Numbered from the stretch's first letter, positions 7,429 through 16,673 are shown. The stretch: 33,863 nucleotides of DNA from Ramlibacter sp. (GCA_012729605.1 JAAYCV010000172.1:1-33863); one strand, 5' to 3'. Notes: generated by a model not told the origin, from the sequence alone. Numbers and translations are program-made.

Positions 7429-9516
7429 ATGCAAGTCCGTTTTTCACGCCTGTCGGCACCCGTGCTGACCCCTGTTGCCCTCGCCATCCTGGCCTGGCCC
7501 GCTGCCCTGCTGGCACAAACCTCAGAGGTGGCTCCGGTTGCCGCCCCGGCATCTGTTGCCGCTTCGGCCGCCGATGATGCCACCTACCGCGTCGTCGTGA
7601 CGGGTGCCGGTACTGGTGCTGGTAGCGGCCAGCCGCTCATCATCGTGACCGACCCGCGCCAGGCGCGCCAGCCGATCCCGGCACAGGACGGCGCCGACAT
7701 CCTCAAGACCATTCCCGGCTTTGCCGTGATCCGCAAGGGCGGCACCGATGGTGACCCGGTGCTGCGCGGCATGGCTGGATCGCGCCTGAACGTGCTGCTG
7801 GACGGCGAGCACATCCTGGGCGGTTGCGGTGGTCGCATGGACCCGCCGACGGCCTATGTCTTCCCTGATTCCTATGACCGCCTGACCGTGCTCAAGGGCC
7901 CGCAGACCGTGCTGCATGGACCGGGCAACGTGGCCGGCACGGTGCTGTTCGAGCGGGATCGTGGCGAGCGTCCGACGGAACCGGAACTCACCGGCAACCT
8001 GAGCGCCACGGTGGCCGACTTTGGCCGTCGTGACCTGATGGGTGACCTGCAATACGCCACGCCGGATTTCTATGTGCGCGGTGGCGGTACCTATACCCAC
8101 TCGAACAACTACGAGGACGGCAGTGGCAACGCGGTGCACTCGAATTACGAGCGCTGGAGTGGCCGTATCGCCCTGGGGCTGACGCCGGATGAAAACACCT
8201 TCTACGAACTGTCCTACGGCCGCAGCGATGGCGAGGCCGCCTATGCCGATCGCATGATGGATGGCACCAAGTTCGACCGCGAGAACATTGGCCTGCGCTT
8301 TGAAAAGCGCAACATCTCGCCGCTGGTGCGCAAGGTCGAGGCCAACGTCTATCGCAACTATGTGGATCACGTGATGGACAACTTCAGCATGCGCGGCGAA
8401 CCCCGGATGCGCATGCTCAACAACCCGGATCGCGAAACCGTGGGGGGACGCATGGCCGTGACGCTGCAAGCGGCAGCCTCCACACAGGTGGTGGCGGGGC
8501 TGGATGCCCAGCACAACCAGCACACCTTGCGCAATGGAAGAGGGCCGGCGGCCGGCACGGCCTATCTGGGCGAGCCACGTGCGGACGATGGCCAGTTCCG
8601 CCAGCTGGGTGTGTTTGGCGAGGTACGCCACGAGCTGACTGACAGCCAGCGCCTGATTGGCGGTGCACGCCTGGACTGGTGGGAAGCGAAGGATCAGCGC
8701 AACGATCCGGCGCTGGCCAGCTTTGGCGCAACGCGCAATGACACGCTGCCCAGCGGCTTTGTGCGCTGGGAGCGCGATATCGACGAGGGCCAGGGCACGG
8801 TCTATGCTGGTCTGGGCCATGTGCAGCGCTTCCCGGACTACTGGGAGCTGATGGGCGGTGGCGGCCGCAAGAGCGAAACCAGCAACAGCGCCTTCCACAC
8901 CAAGCCGGAAAAGACCACGCAGCTGGATGTGGGCGCCAACTGGAAGACGGACAAGCTGTCCAGCAGCGTGTCAGCGTTCTATGGCCGCGTCAACGACTAC
9001 ATCACGATTGACAACCGCGGTGGCCGTAACCAGTCGCGCAATGTCGATGCCACCACTTACGGTCTGGAAGCCGCGCTGAGCTACGCGCTGACGCCGCAAT
9101 GGACGCTGGATGGCAGCCTGGCCTATGTGCATGGCAAGAACCGCACCGATGGCACGCCGCTGGCACAGCAGCCGCCGCTGGAAGGCAAGCTCGGCCTGAA
9201 CTGGAACAACGGTACCTGGAGCGCCGGTGCGCTGTGGCGCATGGCCGCCAGGCAGGATCGCGTCGATATCGGCAAGGGCAATATTGCCGGCCAGGATACC
9301 GGACCGACGGCTGGCTACGGTACGCTGTCGCTCAACGGCAGCTATCGCGTCAACAAGCGCATGCGCGTGATTGCCGGCATCGACAACGTGTTTGACAAGA
9401 CCTATGCCGAGCACCTGTCGCGCTCGGGAGCCATGATTCCGGGCTATGTGCAGACGAGCCGCATCAACGAACCCGGCCGAACCTGGTGGCTGAAGACCAC
9501 GGTGGCGCTGGACTGA
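7429..9516 (+). CDS. TonB-dependent copper receptor (OprC/NosA type)
   Basis: A 695-residue outer-membrane receptor. A signal peptide (about 1-29) is followed by the plug domain, with a TonB-box-like YRVVVTGA at about 53-60, and a 22-strand-type barrel ending in the family's FDKTYAEHLSRSG segment and a C-terminal LD. The OprC copper-site motif is present: Cys133 and Met137 in GGCGGRMDPP, and His314 and Met316 in DHVMDNFSM, i.e. the CxxxM-HxM arrangement described for Pseudomonas OprC. It is expected to import copper across the outer membrane using TonB. GGAAAG before the ATG is a usable ribosome binding site. The frame extends 28 codons upstream, but that part lacks signal character. It lies 171 bases after the DUF2946 gene. 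Confidence 0.92.
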   Translation: MQVRFSRLSAPVLTPVALAILAWPAALLAQTSEVAPVAAPASVAASAADDATYRVVVTGAGTGAGSGQPLIIVTDPRQARQPIPAQDGADILKTIPGFAVIRKGGTDGDPVLRGMAGSRLNVLLDGEHILGGCGGRMDPPTAYVFPDSYDRLTVLKGPQTVLHGPGNVAGTVLFERDRGERPTEPELTGNLSATVADFGRRDLMGDLQYATPDFYVRGGGTYTHSNNYEDGSGNAVHSNYERWSGRIALGLTPDENTFYELSYGRSDGEAAYADRMMDGTKFDRENIGLRFEKRNISPLVRKVEANVYRNYVDHVMDNFSMRGEPRMRMLNNPDRETVGGRMAVTLQAAASTQVVAGLDAQHNQHTLRNGRGPAAGTAYLGEPRADDGQFRQLGVFGEVRHELTDSQRLIGGARLDWWEAKDQRNDPALASFGATRNDTLPSGFVRWERDIDEGQGTVYAGLGHVQRFPDYWELMGGGGRKSETSNSAFHTKPEKTTQLDVGANWKTDKLSSSVSAFYGRVNDYITIDNRGGRNQSRNVDATTYGLEAALSYALTPQWTLDGSLAYVHGKNRTDGTPLAQQPPLEGKLGLNWNNGTWSAGALWRMAARQDRVDIGKGNIAGQDTGPTAGYGTLSLNGSYRVNKRMRVIAGIDNVFDKTYAEHLSRSGAMIPGYVQTSRINEPGRTWWLKTTVALD

Positions 9517-9537
9517 GCCAGCGCTGGCGCAGGCACG

Positions 9538-10749
9538 TCAATGCTGCCGGATCACGGCGGAAGTCACCGGTGGCGGCATCAGCCAGAACACCAGCAGCAG
9601 CGACAGCAGCTGCGCCACCAGGATCACCGCCACCGTCAGCGGCCAGGCGCCCTGGGTGTAGGCCAGGCCACACACCCAGGCGCCGACCGAGCCGCCGGCG
9701 TAATAGCCCATGTAGTATAGGCCCGAGGCCAGTGAGCGCCCGACCGGCACGCGGTGGGCAATGAAGCTGATGGTGGAAGATTGCGTGATGAAGATGCCGC
9801 TGGACATGATGGCCAGCGCCACGATGATCATCCAGGCCGCCGGCAGCAGCGTCAGCAGCAGGCCGATGGCCGAGACGCTCATCGCGATCAGGATCGACTT
9901 GCGTGCGCCCAGCAGCGGCAGGATCTTGCCCGAGATGGGCGTGATCACCACGCCCAGCAGGTAGACGGCAAACACGTTGGCCAGATCGGCGGTGCTGAAC
10001 TGGTAGGGCGAGGCAGCCAGGTGCAGGTTGATGTAGGTAAAGCCGCCGACCAGCGAGAACAGCACGCAGAAACCGACAGCGCATGCCGTCAGCACGGCCG
10101 GGTTGCGCAGGTGGCTGGCCAGCGTCTGCAGGCTGCTGCCCAGATGGCGGTTCGCGACAAAGCGGCGTGAGCGCGGCAGGAAATGCCAGACCAGCAAGGC
10201 ACCGCAGATCGTCAGCGCGCACATCACCAGGAAGGCCTGGCGCCAGCTCATCCACTCCACCAGATGGCCAAGCACGAAGCGGCCAAGGAATCCGCCGAGC
10301 ACGGTACCGGCGACATAGGCCGCCATCAGGCGCGTCATGTCCTTGCCGCGGAACTCCTCGCCAATATAGGCAATCGTCACCACCGTGATGCCGGGTACGG
10401 CCAGGCCCTGCAGGAAGCGCAGCGCGGTCAGCAGCTGGATGTTGTCGGCGGCGGCGATCAGCCCGGTTGGCAGCGCCAGGAACAGCAGCGAGCCGACGAT
10501 GATCTTCTTGCGCCCGATGGCATCGGACAGCATGCCGATAAACGGCGAGGTCAGTGCCACCGCCAGCACGGTGGCGCCGACGGTGTTGCCGACCTGCACC
10601 ACGCTGGCATCGAAATCCTGCAGCAGCAGCGGCAGGATCGCCTGCACTGAATAGACCTGCAGGAAGGCGAACACGCCGATCAGGCCAAAGACGAACAGCA
10701 GCAGGCGGGAAAACGAGTGCTCGGGCGGAGTAGTCGTAGTGTCAGACAT
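9538..10749 (-). CDS. MFS transporter (YnfM-like)
   Basis: A 403-residue major facilitator protein with 12 predicted membrane segments. The first-half signature GMLSDAIGRKKIIVGS (the loop 2-3 motif A) is intact. LRFLQGLAVPGITVVTIAYIGEEF, at TM4-5, resembles the YnfM/arabinose-efflux subgroup. The substrate cannot be read from sequence; drug or metabolite efflux is the usual guess for this subgroup. Its ATG directly abuts the stop codon of the upstream acyltransferase gene, so the two are translationally coupled and belong to a hemL-acyltransferase-MFS operon. It converges on the copper receptor gene with only 21 bases between them, including the palindrome GCCAGCGCTGGC. Confidence 0.85.
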   Translation of the reverse strand: MSDTTTTPPEHSFSRLLLFVFGLIGVFAFLQVYSVQAILPLLLQDFDASVVQVGNTVGATVLAVALTSPFIGMLSDAIGRKKIIVGSLLFLALPTGLIAAADNIQLLTALRFLQGLAVPGITVVTIAYIGEEFRGKDMTRLMAAYVAGTVLGGFLGRFVLGHLVEWMSWRQAFLVMCALTICGALLVWHFLPRSRRFVANRHLGSSLQTLASHLRNPAVLTACAVGFCVLFSLVGGFTYINLHLAASPYQFSTADLANVFAVYLLGVVITPISGKILPLLGARKSILIAMSVSAIGLLLTLLPAAWMIIVALAIMSSGIFITQSSTISFIAHRVPVGRSLASGLYYMGYYAGGSVGAWVCGLAYTQGAWPLTVAVILVAQLLSLLLVFWLMPPPVTSAVIRQH

Positions 10750-11625
10750 TCAGGCGGCAGGCTGGTTGCTGGAGTCAGTGCCGGGGTTCAGCATGCGGTC
10801 CAGCTGGGCGTCCTTCTGCTTCCAGAGCTGCATCACCCAGCGCTGCACCGCCATGGGTGACAGCGACTGGCCCTCCCTGGGTTGCAGCGTGTCCGGCACC
10901 GGCAGCGCGCGCACATGCAGCTGCACACGTCCCATGCGACCGGCCATGACATCGACAAAGCTCGGCACGCCTTCCGGGTAGGCAATCGTCACGTCCAGCA
11001 CCTGGGTGAACTTGTCGGCCAGGTTGTCCAGCACCACGCCAATGCCGGCGCCCTTGGGCTTGAGCAGGTGGCGGTAGGGCGATTTCTGCTCGGCATGGAC
11101 TTCAGGGGAAAAGCGCGTGCCTTCGAGGAAGTTCATCACCGAGGTGGGCGTCTGGCGGAATTTCAGGCAGGCGGCACGGGCGGCTTCCAGATCCTGTTCG
11201 ACCGTATCGGCGCGGCGGCGCATGAAGGGAAAATCCAGCGCCCACCAGGACAGGCCGATCACCGGCACGTAGATCAGCTCGTGCTTGATGAAGAACTTGA
11301 GGAAGGGGATGCGGCCATTGAACACCTGCTGCATGGCGATGATGTCGACCCAGCTCTGGTGGTTGCACAGCACCAGGTACCAGCCCTGCGGATCCAGCGA
11401 TTCGATACCGGTGGCCTCGATGCGGCCACCGTTGACGATGCGCACCCACCAGTCGTTGACGCTGATCCAGAGCGCGGCGGTGGCGGCCAGCATGCGGTTG
11501 CACAAGCGGCGCACCGGAGCAAAAGGCAGCAGCTTGAGCAGCGCCCAGGGCAGCATCAGCAGGCTCACCAGCAGCGTGTTGAGGGCCAGCACGCTGCCGG
11601 AGAACAGGATTTTCAGGAAGGACAT
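10750..11625 (-). CDS. YihG-type 1-acyl-glycerol-3-phosphate acyltransferase family protein
   Basis: A 291-residue PlsC-superfamily acyltransferase of the YihG/acyltransferase-LPLAT type. An N-terminal hydrophobic segment (about 5-35) anchors it in the inner membrane. Block I NHQSWVD (88-94) carries the HX4D catalytic pair, and block III is FLEGTRFS (166-173). Relatives acylate lysophosphatidic acid with particular fatty-acid preferences. The length and the SWWALDFPFMRR segment fit YihG better than canonical PlsC. It lies 14 bases downstream of hemL and abuts the MFS gene. A second, shorter PlsC homologue is encoded at 20600-21343. Confidence 0.88.
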   Translation of the reverse strand: MSFLKILFSGSVLALNTLLVSLLMLPWALLKLLPFAPVRRLCNRMLAATAALWISVNDWWVRIVNGGRIEATGIESLDPQGWYLVLCNHQSWVDIIAMQQVFNGRIPFLKFFIKHELIYVPVIGLSWWALDFPFMRRRADTVEQDLEAARAACLKFRQTPTSVMNFLEGTRFSPEVHAEQKSPYRHLLKPKGAGIGVVLDNLADKFTQVLDVTIAYPEGVPSFVDVMAGRMGRVQLHVRALPVPDTLQPREGQSLSPMAVQRWVMQLWKQKDAQLDRMLNPGTDSSNQPAA

Positions 11626-11639
11626 GATGGGGCGGTGGT

Positions 11640-12935
11640 TCAGGCCAGGCTCTTGAATACGTCGGCGGCCATCGCCACGGTCTCGTCGATGTCGGCATCG
11701 GTATGGGCGGCGCTGACAAAACCGGCTTCGTACAGCGCCGGGGCAAAGTGCGCGCCGGCATCGAGCATGCCGTGGAAGAAGCGGTTGAAGCGGGCACCGT
11801 CGCTACGCATCACCTGGCCGTAGTTCTGCGGCAGCTCGGGCAGCAGGAAGAAGCCGAACATGCCGCCTTCGCAATCGGTGCGGAAGGGTACGCCAGCGGC
11901 ATCGGCCGCCTGTTGCAGGCCGTCCATGAAGCGCCTTGTCTTGGCACCGAGGGCCTCGTAGAAGCCGGGCTTCTGGATCTCGCGCAGCGTGGCCAGACCG
12001 CAGGCAGTAGCGACCGGGTTGCCGGACAGGGTGCCGGCCTGGTACACGCCACCCAGCGGCGAGATGTGTTCCATGATGGCACGCTTGCCGCCAAAGGCTG
12101 CCAGCGGCATGCCGCCGCCAATCACCTTGCCCATGACCGTGATGTCGGCCTCGATGCCGAGCACCGATTGCGCGCCGCGCAGCGCTACGCGGAAGCCGGT
12201 CATCACCTCGTCGATGATCAGCAGCGCGCCGTGTTCACTACACAGCTCGCGGCAGCGGCGGGCAAATTCCGGCGTCGGACGCACGAAGTTCATGTTGCCG
12301 GCGATCGGCTCCATGATGATGCAGGCCAGCTCTTTGCCGTGCAGGGCAAAGGCTTCCTCGAGTTGCGCCACGTTGTTGAATTCGAGCACCAGCGTGTCCT
12401 GCACCACGGCTTGCGGCACGCCGGCACTGGTGGCGGCACCAAAAGTGGCCAGGCCGGAGCCGGCCTTGACCAGCAGCGCATCGGCGTGGCCGTGGTAGCA
12501 GCCCTCGAACTTGAGGATGCGGTTGCGGCCGGTGGCGCCACGCGCCAGGCGGATCGCGCTCATGCCGGCTTCGGTGCCGGAAGACACCAGGCGCACCATT
12601 TCCAGGCCGGGCATGATATTGATGATTTCTTCGGCCAGCTCGATCTCGCGCTCGGTCGGCGCACCAAAGGAGAAGCCTTCAAGCGCAGCTTTTTGCACCG
12701 CTTCGAGCACGGCCGGGTGGCCATGGCCGAGGATCATCGGACCCCAGGAACCGAGGTAATCGATCAGGCGGCGGCCTTCGGCATCCCACAGGTAGGCGCC
12801 CTGGGCGCGTTCGATGAAGCGGGGCGTGCCACCGACGGCGCGGAAGGCGCGCACCGGCGAGTTGACGCCGCCCGGAATCACGCGCTGGGCGCGATCGAAC
12901 AGTTGCTGGTTACGGTCGGAAGAGGAGGAAGACAT
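11640..12935 (-). CDS. hemL: Glutamate-1-semialdehyde 2,1-aminomutase
   Basis: A 431-residue PLP enzyme that converts glutamate-1-semialdehyde to 5-aminolevulinate in the C5 heme pathway. It shows [15 protein letters not shown] (22-36), [16 protein letters not shown], the PLP-contacting [10 protein letters not shown] (240-249) and the Schiff-base lysine Lys270 in [11 protein letters not shown]. The usual NSGTEATMSA is [10 protein letters not shown] here, a mild variation. The ATG at 12935 ([17 protein letters not shown]) is preferred to the upstream in-frame ATG at 13010, which would add 25 non-conserved residues. It leads an operon with the YihG-type acyltransferase and the MFS transporter, and is divergent from the rubredoxin gene. 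Confidence 0.96.
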   Translation of the reverse strand: MSSSSSDRNQQLFDRAQRVIPGGVNSPVRAFRAVGGTPRFIERAQGAYLWDAEGRRLIDYLGSWGPMILGHGHPAVLEAVQKAALEGFSFGAPTEREIELAEEIINIMPGLEMVRLVSSGTEAGMSAIRLARGATGRNRILKFEGCYHGHADALLVKAGSGLATFGAATSAGVPQAVVQDTLVLEFNNVAQLEEAFALHGKELACIIMEPIAGNMNFVRPTPEFARRCRELCSEHGALLIIDEVMTGFRVALRGAQSVLGIEADITVMGKVIGGGMPLAAFGGKRAIMEHISPLGGVYQAGTLSGNPVATACGLATLREIQKPGFYEALGAKTRRFMDGLQQAADAAGVPFRTDCEGGMFGFFLLPELPQNYGQVMRSDGARFNRFFHGMLDAGAHFAPALYEAGFVSAAHTDADIDETVAMAADVFKSLA

Positions 12936-13009
12936 GCAGGACACTCGGCTGACGGGGCGCGGACGGCAACACCCGCTGTGCTGCCCGGGCATCTCCGGCC
13001 CAATCTGCA

Positions 13010-13038
13010 AGTTTACCGCGCCACTGTGAAAAAGTCAG
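13010..13038 (-). promoter_or_regulatory. Candidate hemL promoter
   Basis: On the minus strand, CTGACT (13038-13033), a 17-bp spacer and TAAACT (13015-13010). It matches sigma-70 at 4/6 in the -35 and leaves a leader of about 65-70 bases before the hemL ATG. Confidence 0.4.
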
Positions 13039-13130
13039 TGCATTCCCGTACATGCAACAGAATGTCCATGTGCCTTGTCAGACTGGATAGAATCGATTCC
13101 ATTGCAAGAACCAACAAACTGGAGTGTGGC

Positions 13131-13304
13131 GTGGCCGAACCCAAAACCTGGATGTGCCTGATTTGTGGCTGGATTTACGATGAAGCCGTGGGCGATCCCG
13201 AACATGGCATCCCCGCCGGCACGCGCTGGGAAGACGTGCCGGATGACTGGAAATGCCCCGAATGCGATGGTGGCAAGGCCGATTTCCAGATGGCCGTGTT
13301 CTGA
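13131..13304 (+). CDS. Rubredoxin
   Basis: A 57-residue cytoplasmic electron carrier with one Fe(SCys)4 centre. Both knuckles are present: CLIC (Cys9, Cys12) and CPEC (Cys42, Cys45). So are the family's aromatic residues and GIPAGTRWEDVPDDW. The start is GTG at 13131, giving VAEPKTWMCLICGW; GGAG at 13121-13124 is correctly spaced for it. A TAGAAT at 13088-13093 may be its -10. Rubredoxin next to hemL and type IV pilus chemosensory genes is a recurrent betaproteobacterial arrangement, relevant to the next gene. The redox partner is unknown. Confidence 0.95.
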   Translation: MAEPKTWMCLICGWIYDEAVGDPEHGIPAGTRWEDVPDDWKCPECDGGKADFQMAVF

Positions 13305-13322
13305 CCCGGCGCTGACCCTGTC

Positions 13323-15125
13323 ATGAGCGCCGGCCAGCTGTCACCCCTGCCTGCCCAGCCGTCATCGCGCACGGTCTGGTCTGAACCGCCGAGCCTGCCG
13401 GCGCTGGATGCGGCGCTGTCGCTGCTGCAGGCACCGCTGCATGAGCTCCAGTGGGAGCCGTTGACGCTGCAGTACCGCCAGCTGGCGGTCAGCCTGGCGC
13501 AGCAGCAGCGTCCGGCATCGTCCTGGTATGCGCTGACGCTGGCCCTGGCGGCGGCCGGTGCACCGCGCCAGCCCGATGGCGGCGCGCAGGCGATCGGCCT
13601 GCTGCAGGTGGCGACCGATGCGCTGCGCGGTTATCTGGAATGGCATGCGGCCGATGCGCCGGCGGCCTATGAAGATGCGCGCGAGCTGTTGTCGAGCTAC
13701 CGCCTGCTGGCTGATCTGGCCGGCCTGCGCCGCATCGAGGCTTCCGACCTCTGGGCCGTGAGCCGTTCCGACTGGCAATGGCTGGATCTGGCACCGGGCG
13801 GTTTTGATGCCGATAGACCGGAACCTGACCTGTACGCCACCGTGCTGCGCCTGTTCCGCAGCCATGGCGGCAGTGGCACGCGCGAGCTGTTTGCACTGGC
13901 CGGAGCCCGCATGCAGCAGGGCAGTCAGCCCGAGGCCGAACGCGCCTTCTGGCAGCTGCTGGCCGGCGTGACGCAGCTGCTGGCGCTGGCAGTGCTGCCC
14001 TGGGACCTGTTTGTACGCCGCCTGCTGGCCGGCGTGACTACGCGGCAGGCACGGCTGGAACAAGGCCAGCCGGACGATGAAGCGGTGCACCATCGCCTGG
14101 CCGGCATGATGCTCTACCTGCTGCACGATGGCATGTCGCGCCTGCCTGCCGGCAGCAGCGCCACGCTGGCGCGCGCACTGGCATCGCATTACGGCGTGCT
14201 GCCATTGCAGCAGGAGCCGGTGGTGGTGCAGGTGGACATCACGCCGCAGCGCGCTTGGCTGCAAAAGCTGGCCGCCTGCCTGCCGGCTGACGAATTGCGC
14301 GGCAGTGGCGAGCAGCGGCTGCCGATCCATCTCTACAACTGCTTTCTGCAGGATGCCGATGACTGGTCGCGCCAGCTGCTGGTGACGCTGCAGGAATGGG
14401 CGCTCGAGCCCGGCAGTGCCTTCCCGGACGATGCCATTGGCCTGGCCGAGCAGCTGGCCTCGGGTGCCGCTGCCGTGGGGCTGCAGGAGCTGGCCACGCT
14501 GGCACATGGCATGGAGCGCGCCTTGCATGGCGTACGTTGCCGTCGCTCGATCAACAGCCATGGCCTGCAGACGCTGCGCAGCGGCGCCGAGGTGCTGCGC
14601 CTTGGCCTGCACCAGTTTGCCGCCGACCTGTCACGTCCGCTGCCGCCGCAGCTGCTGCGTGAGCTGGCGGCGCTGGCAGTGCCGAGCCGCCATGCCCGCA
14701 TGGTGCTGCCGCTGGTCGAATGGCCGAGCCTGGTACAGCTGCCGGCACCGGTGGCCGCCGCTGCGCCCACGCTGACAGTGCATGCGCCGGCCGAGCCAGC
14801 GCAGCGGCGCCAGGCCCAGGCCGCGGTGCTGCGTCAGGTGCTGCTGGACGAGATCCGCGATCGGCAGATGCAGCTGCAGGCGGTGCTGCGCCACTGGCAG
14901 GCGCGCCCGGACAACGAAGGCGCTGGTGCCGAATGCCTGCGCCTGCTGCAGTCGCAGCTGGATGTCGCCAGCCAGATCGATGCCGACGCGCTGCAGCAGG
15001 CCATCCGTCAGGCCATGGGCGCCTGCAGCCTGGTGCGCGCTACCGGCCAGGGCCAGGCCGAACGCCTGGCCGAGCTGCAGCAGGCAGTATTCGCCGTCGG
15101 CGCGGCGCTGGTGCCAGACGCCTGA
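13323..15125 (+). CDS. FimL-like protein: PilL/ChpA N-terminal homologue with degenerate Hpt domain
   Basis: A 600-residue, Leu/Ala/Gln-rich soluble protein with no signal peptide or membrane segment. It is not a confident family hit by eye, but its architecture matches the N-terminal part of the pilus chemosensory kinase PilL/ChpA and the related FimL. Residues about 186-246 resemble the helical 'FWxLLxGVxxLL..RRLLAGV' segment. Residues about 339-404 align with an Hpt domain: FLQDADDWSRQLL, then AEQLASGAAAVGLQELATLAHGMERAL in place of the usual HTLKGSARxxGLxELxxLAHxLE. The phospho-acceptor His is replaced by Glu376 and the following Lys by Ala. No kinase core follows. A role in twitching motility or cAMP control like FimL is inference. 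It begins 18 bases after rubredoxin and is probably cotranscribed. Confidence 0.55.
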   Translation: MSAGQLSPLPAQPSSRTVWSEPPSLPALDAALSLLQAPLHELQWEPLTLQYRQLAVSLAQQQRPASSWYALTLALAAAGAPRQPDGGAQAIGLLQVATDALRGYLEWHAADAPAAYEDARELLSSYRLLADLAGLRRIEASDLWAVSRSDWQWLDLAPGGFDADRPEPDLYATVLRLFRSHGGSGTRELFALAGARMQQGSQPEAERAFWQLLAGVTQLLALAVLPWDLFVRRLLAGVTTRQARLEQGQPDDEAVHHRLAGMMLYLLHDGMSRLPAGSSATLARALASHYGVLPLQQEPVVVQVDITPQRAWLQKLAACLPADELRGSGEQRLPIHLYNCFLQDADDWSRQLLVTLQEWALEPGSAFPDDAIGLAEQLASGAAAVGLQELATLAHGMERALHGVRCRRSINSHGLQTLRSGAEVLRLGLHQFAADLSRPLPPQLLRELAALAVPSRHARMVLPLVEWPSLVQLPAPVAAAAPTLTVHAPAEPAQRRQAQAAVLRQVLLDEIRDRQMQLQAVLRHWQARPDNEGAGAECLRLLQSQLDVASQIDADALQQAIRQAMGACSLVRATGQGQAERLAELQQAVFAVGAALVPDA

Positions 15126-15131
15126 GCGGCC

Positions 15132-16640
15132 TCAGCGCTTATGCTCGCCGCGCAGGCTGGCACGCCGCTCCAGTGCGGCACGGCGCGAAGCCTTCACATC
15201 CACAATCGGTTTCGGATAGCTGTTGCCCAGGATCACGCCGGCCGCCTGCAGTTCGATCGGTCCCGCCTCCCAGGGTGCATGCAGGTCTTCGTCCGGCAGC
15301 GCTGCCAGTTCCGGCAGATAGCGCCGGATGAACTTGCCATGCGGATCCAGCCGTTCGCTCTGCCGCACGGGATCAAAAATGCGGAACCAGGGCAGGGCGT
15401 CCGGTCCGACGCCGGCGGCCCACTGCCAGCCGAGCAGGTTGCTGGCGAGTTCGGCATCGTTCAGGTAGGTCTCGAAATGGCGCAGGCCCCAGCGCCAGTC
15501 CACGTTCAGGTGGCGCGTCAAAAAGTTGGCCGTCAGCACGCGCAACTGGTGGTGCATATAGCCGCTTTGCTGCAGCTGGCGCATGGCGGCATCGATCAGC
15601 GGGTAGCCGGTCTGGCCCTCGCACCAGGCCTGGAACAGCTTCTTGCCGTGCGGGCCATGGTCCCAGGGCAGGCGGTCCAGCCCGGCGTGGAAGGCTTTTT
15701 CAGTCAGCTGCGGCAGGTGGTAGAGCAGCTGGATGCAGTAATCGCGCTGTGCCAGCTGGGCCAGCCATTCGCCGGCGCCGGCATCGCCCTGCAACTGGCG
15801 CTCGCGCGCGCTGCGTGCCGCTTCGCGGATGCTGAGTGTGCCAAAGCGCAGGTGCGCGCCCAGGTAGCTCGGGCCACGCACCGCCGGAAACTGGCGCCGC
15901 TGCGGAAAATCCTGCATGCGGTGCATGAATTCTTCCCACTGGCGATGCGCGCCGCTGGTGCCGGGGTAAATCGGAAGGTCATCCAGATTGGTGGCATGGA
16001 AACCGAGTGCCTCCAACGACGGTGGCGGCTGACGCCAGGCTGGTGGCCGCGCGGTGAGCCGGTGGCTGTACTGCGAGCTCGGGTAGCTGCGCAGGTACCA
16101 CGGCGTGAGCTGGGCCAGCCAGTGTTCCTGGTAGGGCGCAAAGCTGGTGAACGGCGTCTGGTTGGCGGTGAGCAGTTCGTCGCGGCCAAAGATCACGTGG
16201 TCCTTGCAGGTGCGCAGTGAGATGCCACGGTCCGACAGGCCGCCACGTACCTGGTTGTCGCGCGCCATGGTGGCCGGTTCCTCGTCGTGGTTGGCAAACA
16301 CGGCCTGCACGCCCAGGCTGTAGGCCAGTTCGGGCAGCAGCACCTGGGCGCGGCCCTGCAGGAAGATCAGGCCGGCGTGTTCGGCATCGGGTACGCCATG
16401 GATCTGTGCCAGCCTGCGCAGCTGGCTGTCCAGCTCCTCCAGGCTGTGGTGGATGAACTCGACCCGCCGGTCCGAGCGCGGCAGCGGATCCAGCATGTCG
16501 CTGTCCCAGGTGAACACGCAGAAGACCTTGCGGCAGCTGCGCAGCGCCAGCCACAGCGCGGGGTTGTCGTGGCAGCGCAGGTCACGCCGGAACCACATCA
16601 GGCCGGAGGCGAATTCGGGTTGAGCGGGGATCGGGGTCAT
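15132..16640 (-). CDS. phrB: Deoxyribodipyrimidine photo-lyase (CPD photolyase)
   Basis: A 502-residue blue-light repair enzyme that splits cyclobutane pyrimidine dimers using FADH-. The N-terminal Rossmann-like antenna domain starts with LMWFRRDLRCHDNPAL (14-29). The FAD domain has DWRWG (381-385), NDAELASNLLGWQWAAGVGPDA and FRIFDPVRQSERLDP. By alignment with E. coli PhrB, the flavin-contacting Asp395, Asn401 and the electron-transfer Trp382 and Trp405 are kept; Trp326 is the likely third triad member. The usual NNGGWQW is NLLGWQW and SxLSPYLRFG is SYLGAHLRFG, so this is a divergent but intact copy. It converges with the FimL-like gene (6 bases apart) and is divergent from yqgE. Confidence 0.93.
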   Translation of the reverse strand: MTPIPAQPEFASGLMWFRRDLRCHDNPALWLALRSCRKVFCVFTWDSDMLDPLPRSDRRVEFIHHSLEELDSQLRRLAQIHGVPDAEHAGLIFLQGRAQVLLPELAYSLGVQAVFANHDEEPATMARDNQVRGGLSDRGISLRTCKDHVIFGRDELLTANQTPFTSFAPYQEHWLAQLTPWYLRSYPSSQYSHRLTARPPAWRQPPPSLEALGFHATNLDDLPIYPGTSGAHRQWEEFMHRMQDFPQRRQFPAVRGPSYLGAHLRFGTLSIREAARSARERQLQGDAGAGEWLAQLAQRDYCIQLLYHLPQLTEKAFHAGLDRLPWDHGPHGKKLFQAWCEGQTGYPLIDAAMRQLQQSGYMHHQLRVLTANFLTRHLNVDWRWGLRHFETYLNDAELASNLLGWQWAAGVGPDALPWFRIFDPVRQSERLDPHGKFIRRYLPELAALPDEDLHAPWEAGPIELQAAGVILGNSYPKPIVDVKASRRAALERRASLRGEHKR

Positions 16641-16673
16641 GCGTCAGGGAGCGCCAGGCGGGCGTGAAACCTC

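Noticed and set aside
11703-13304. 533-codon plus-strand frame covering hemL and ending in rubredoxin
   Set aside because: Only the last 57 codons are real (rubredoxin from the GTG at 13131); the rest is antisense of hemL.
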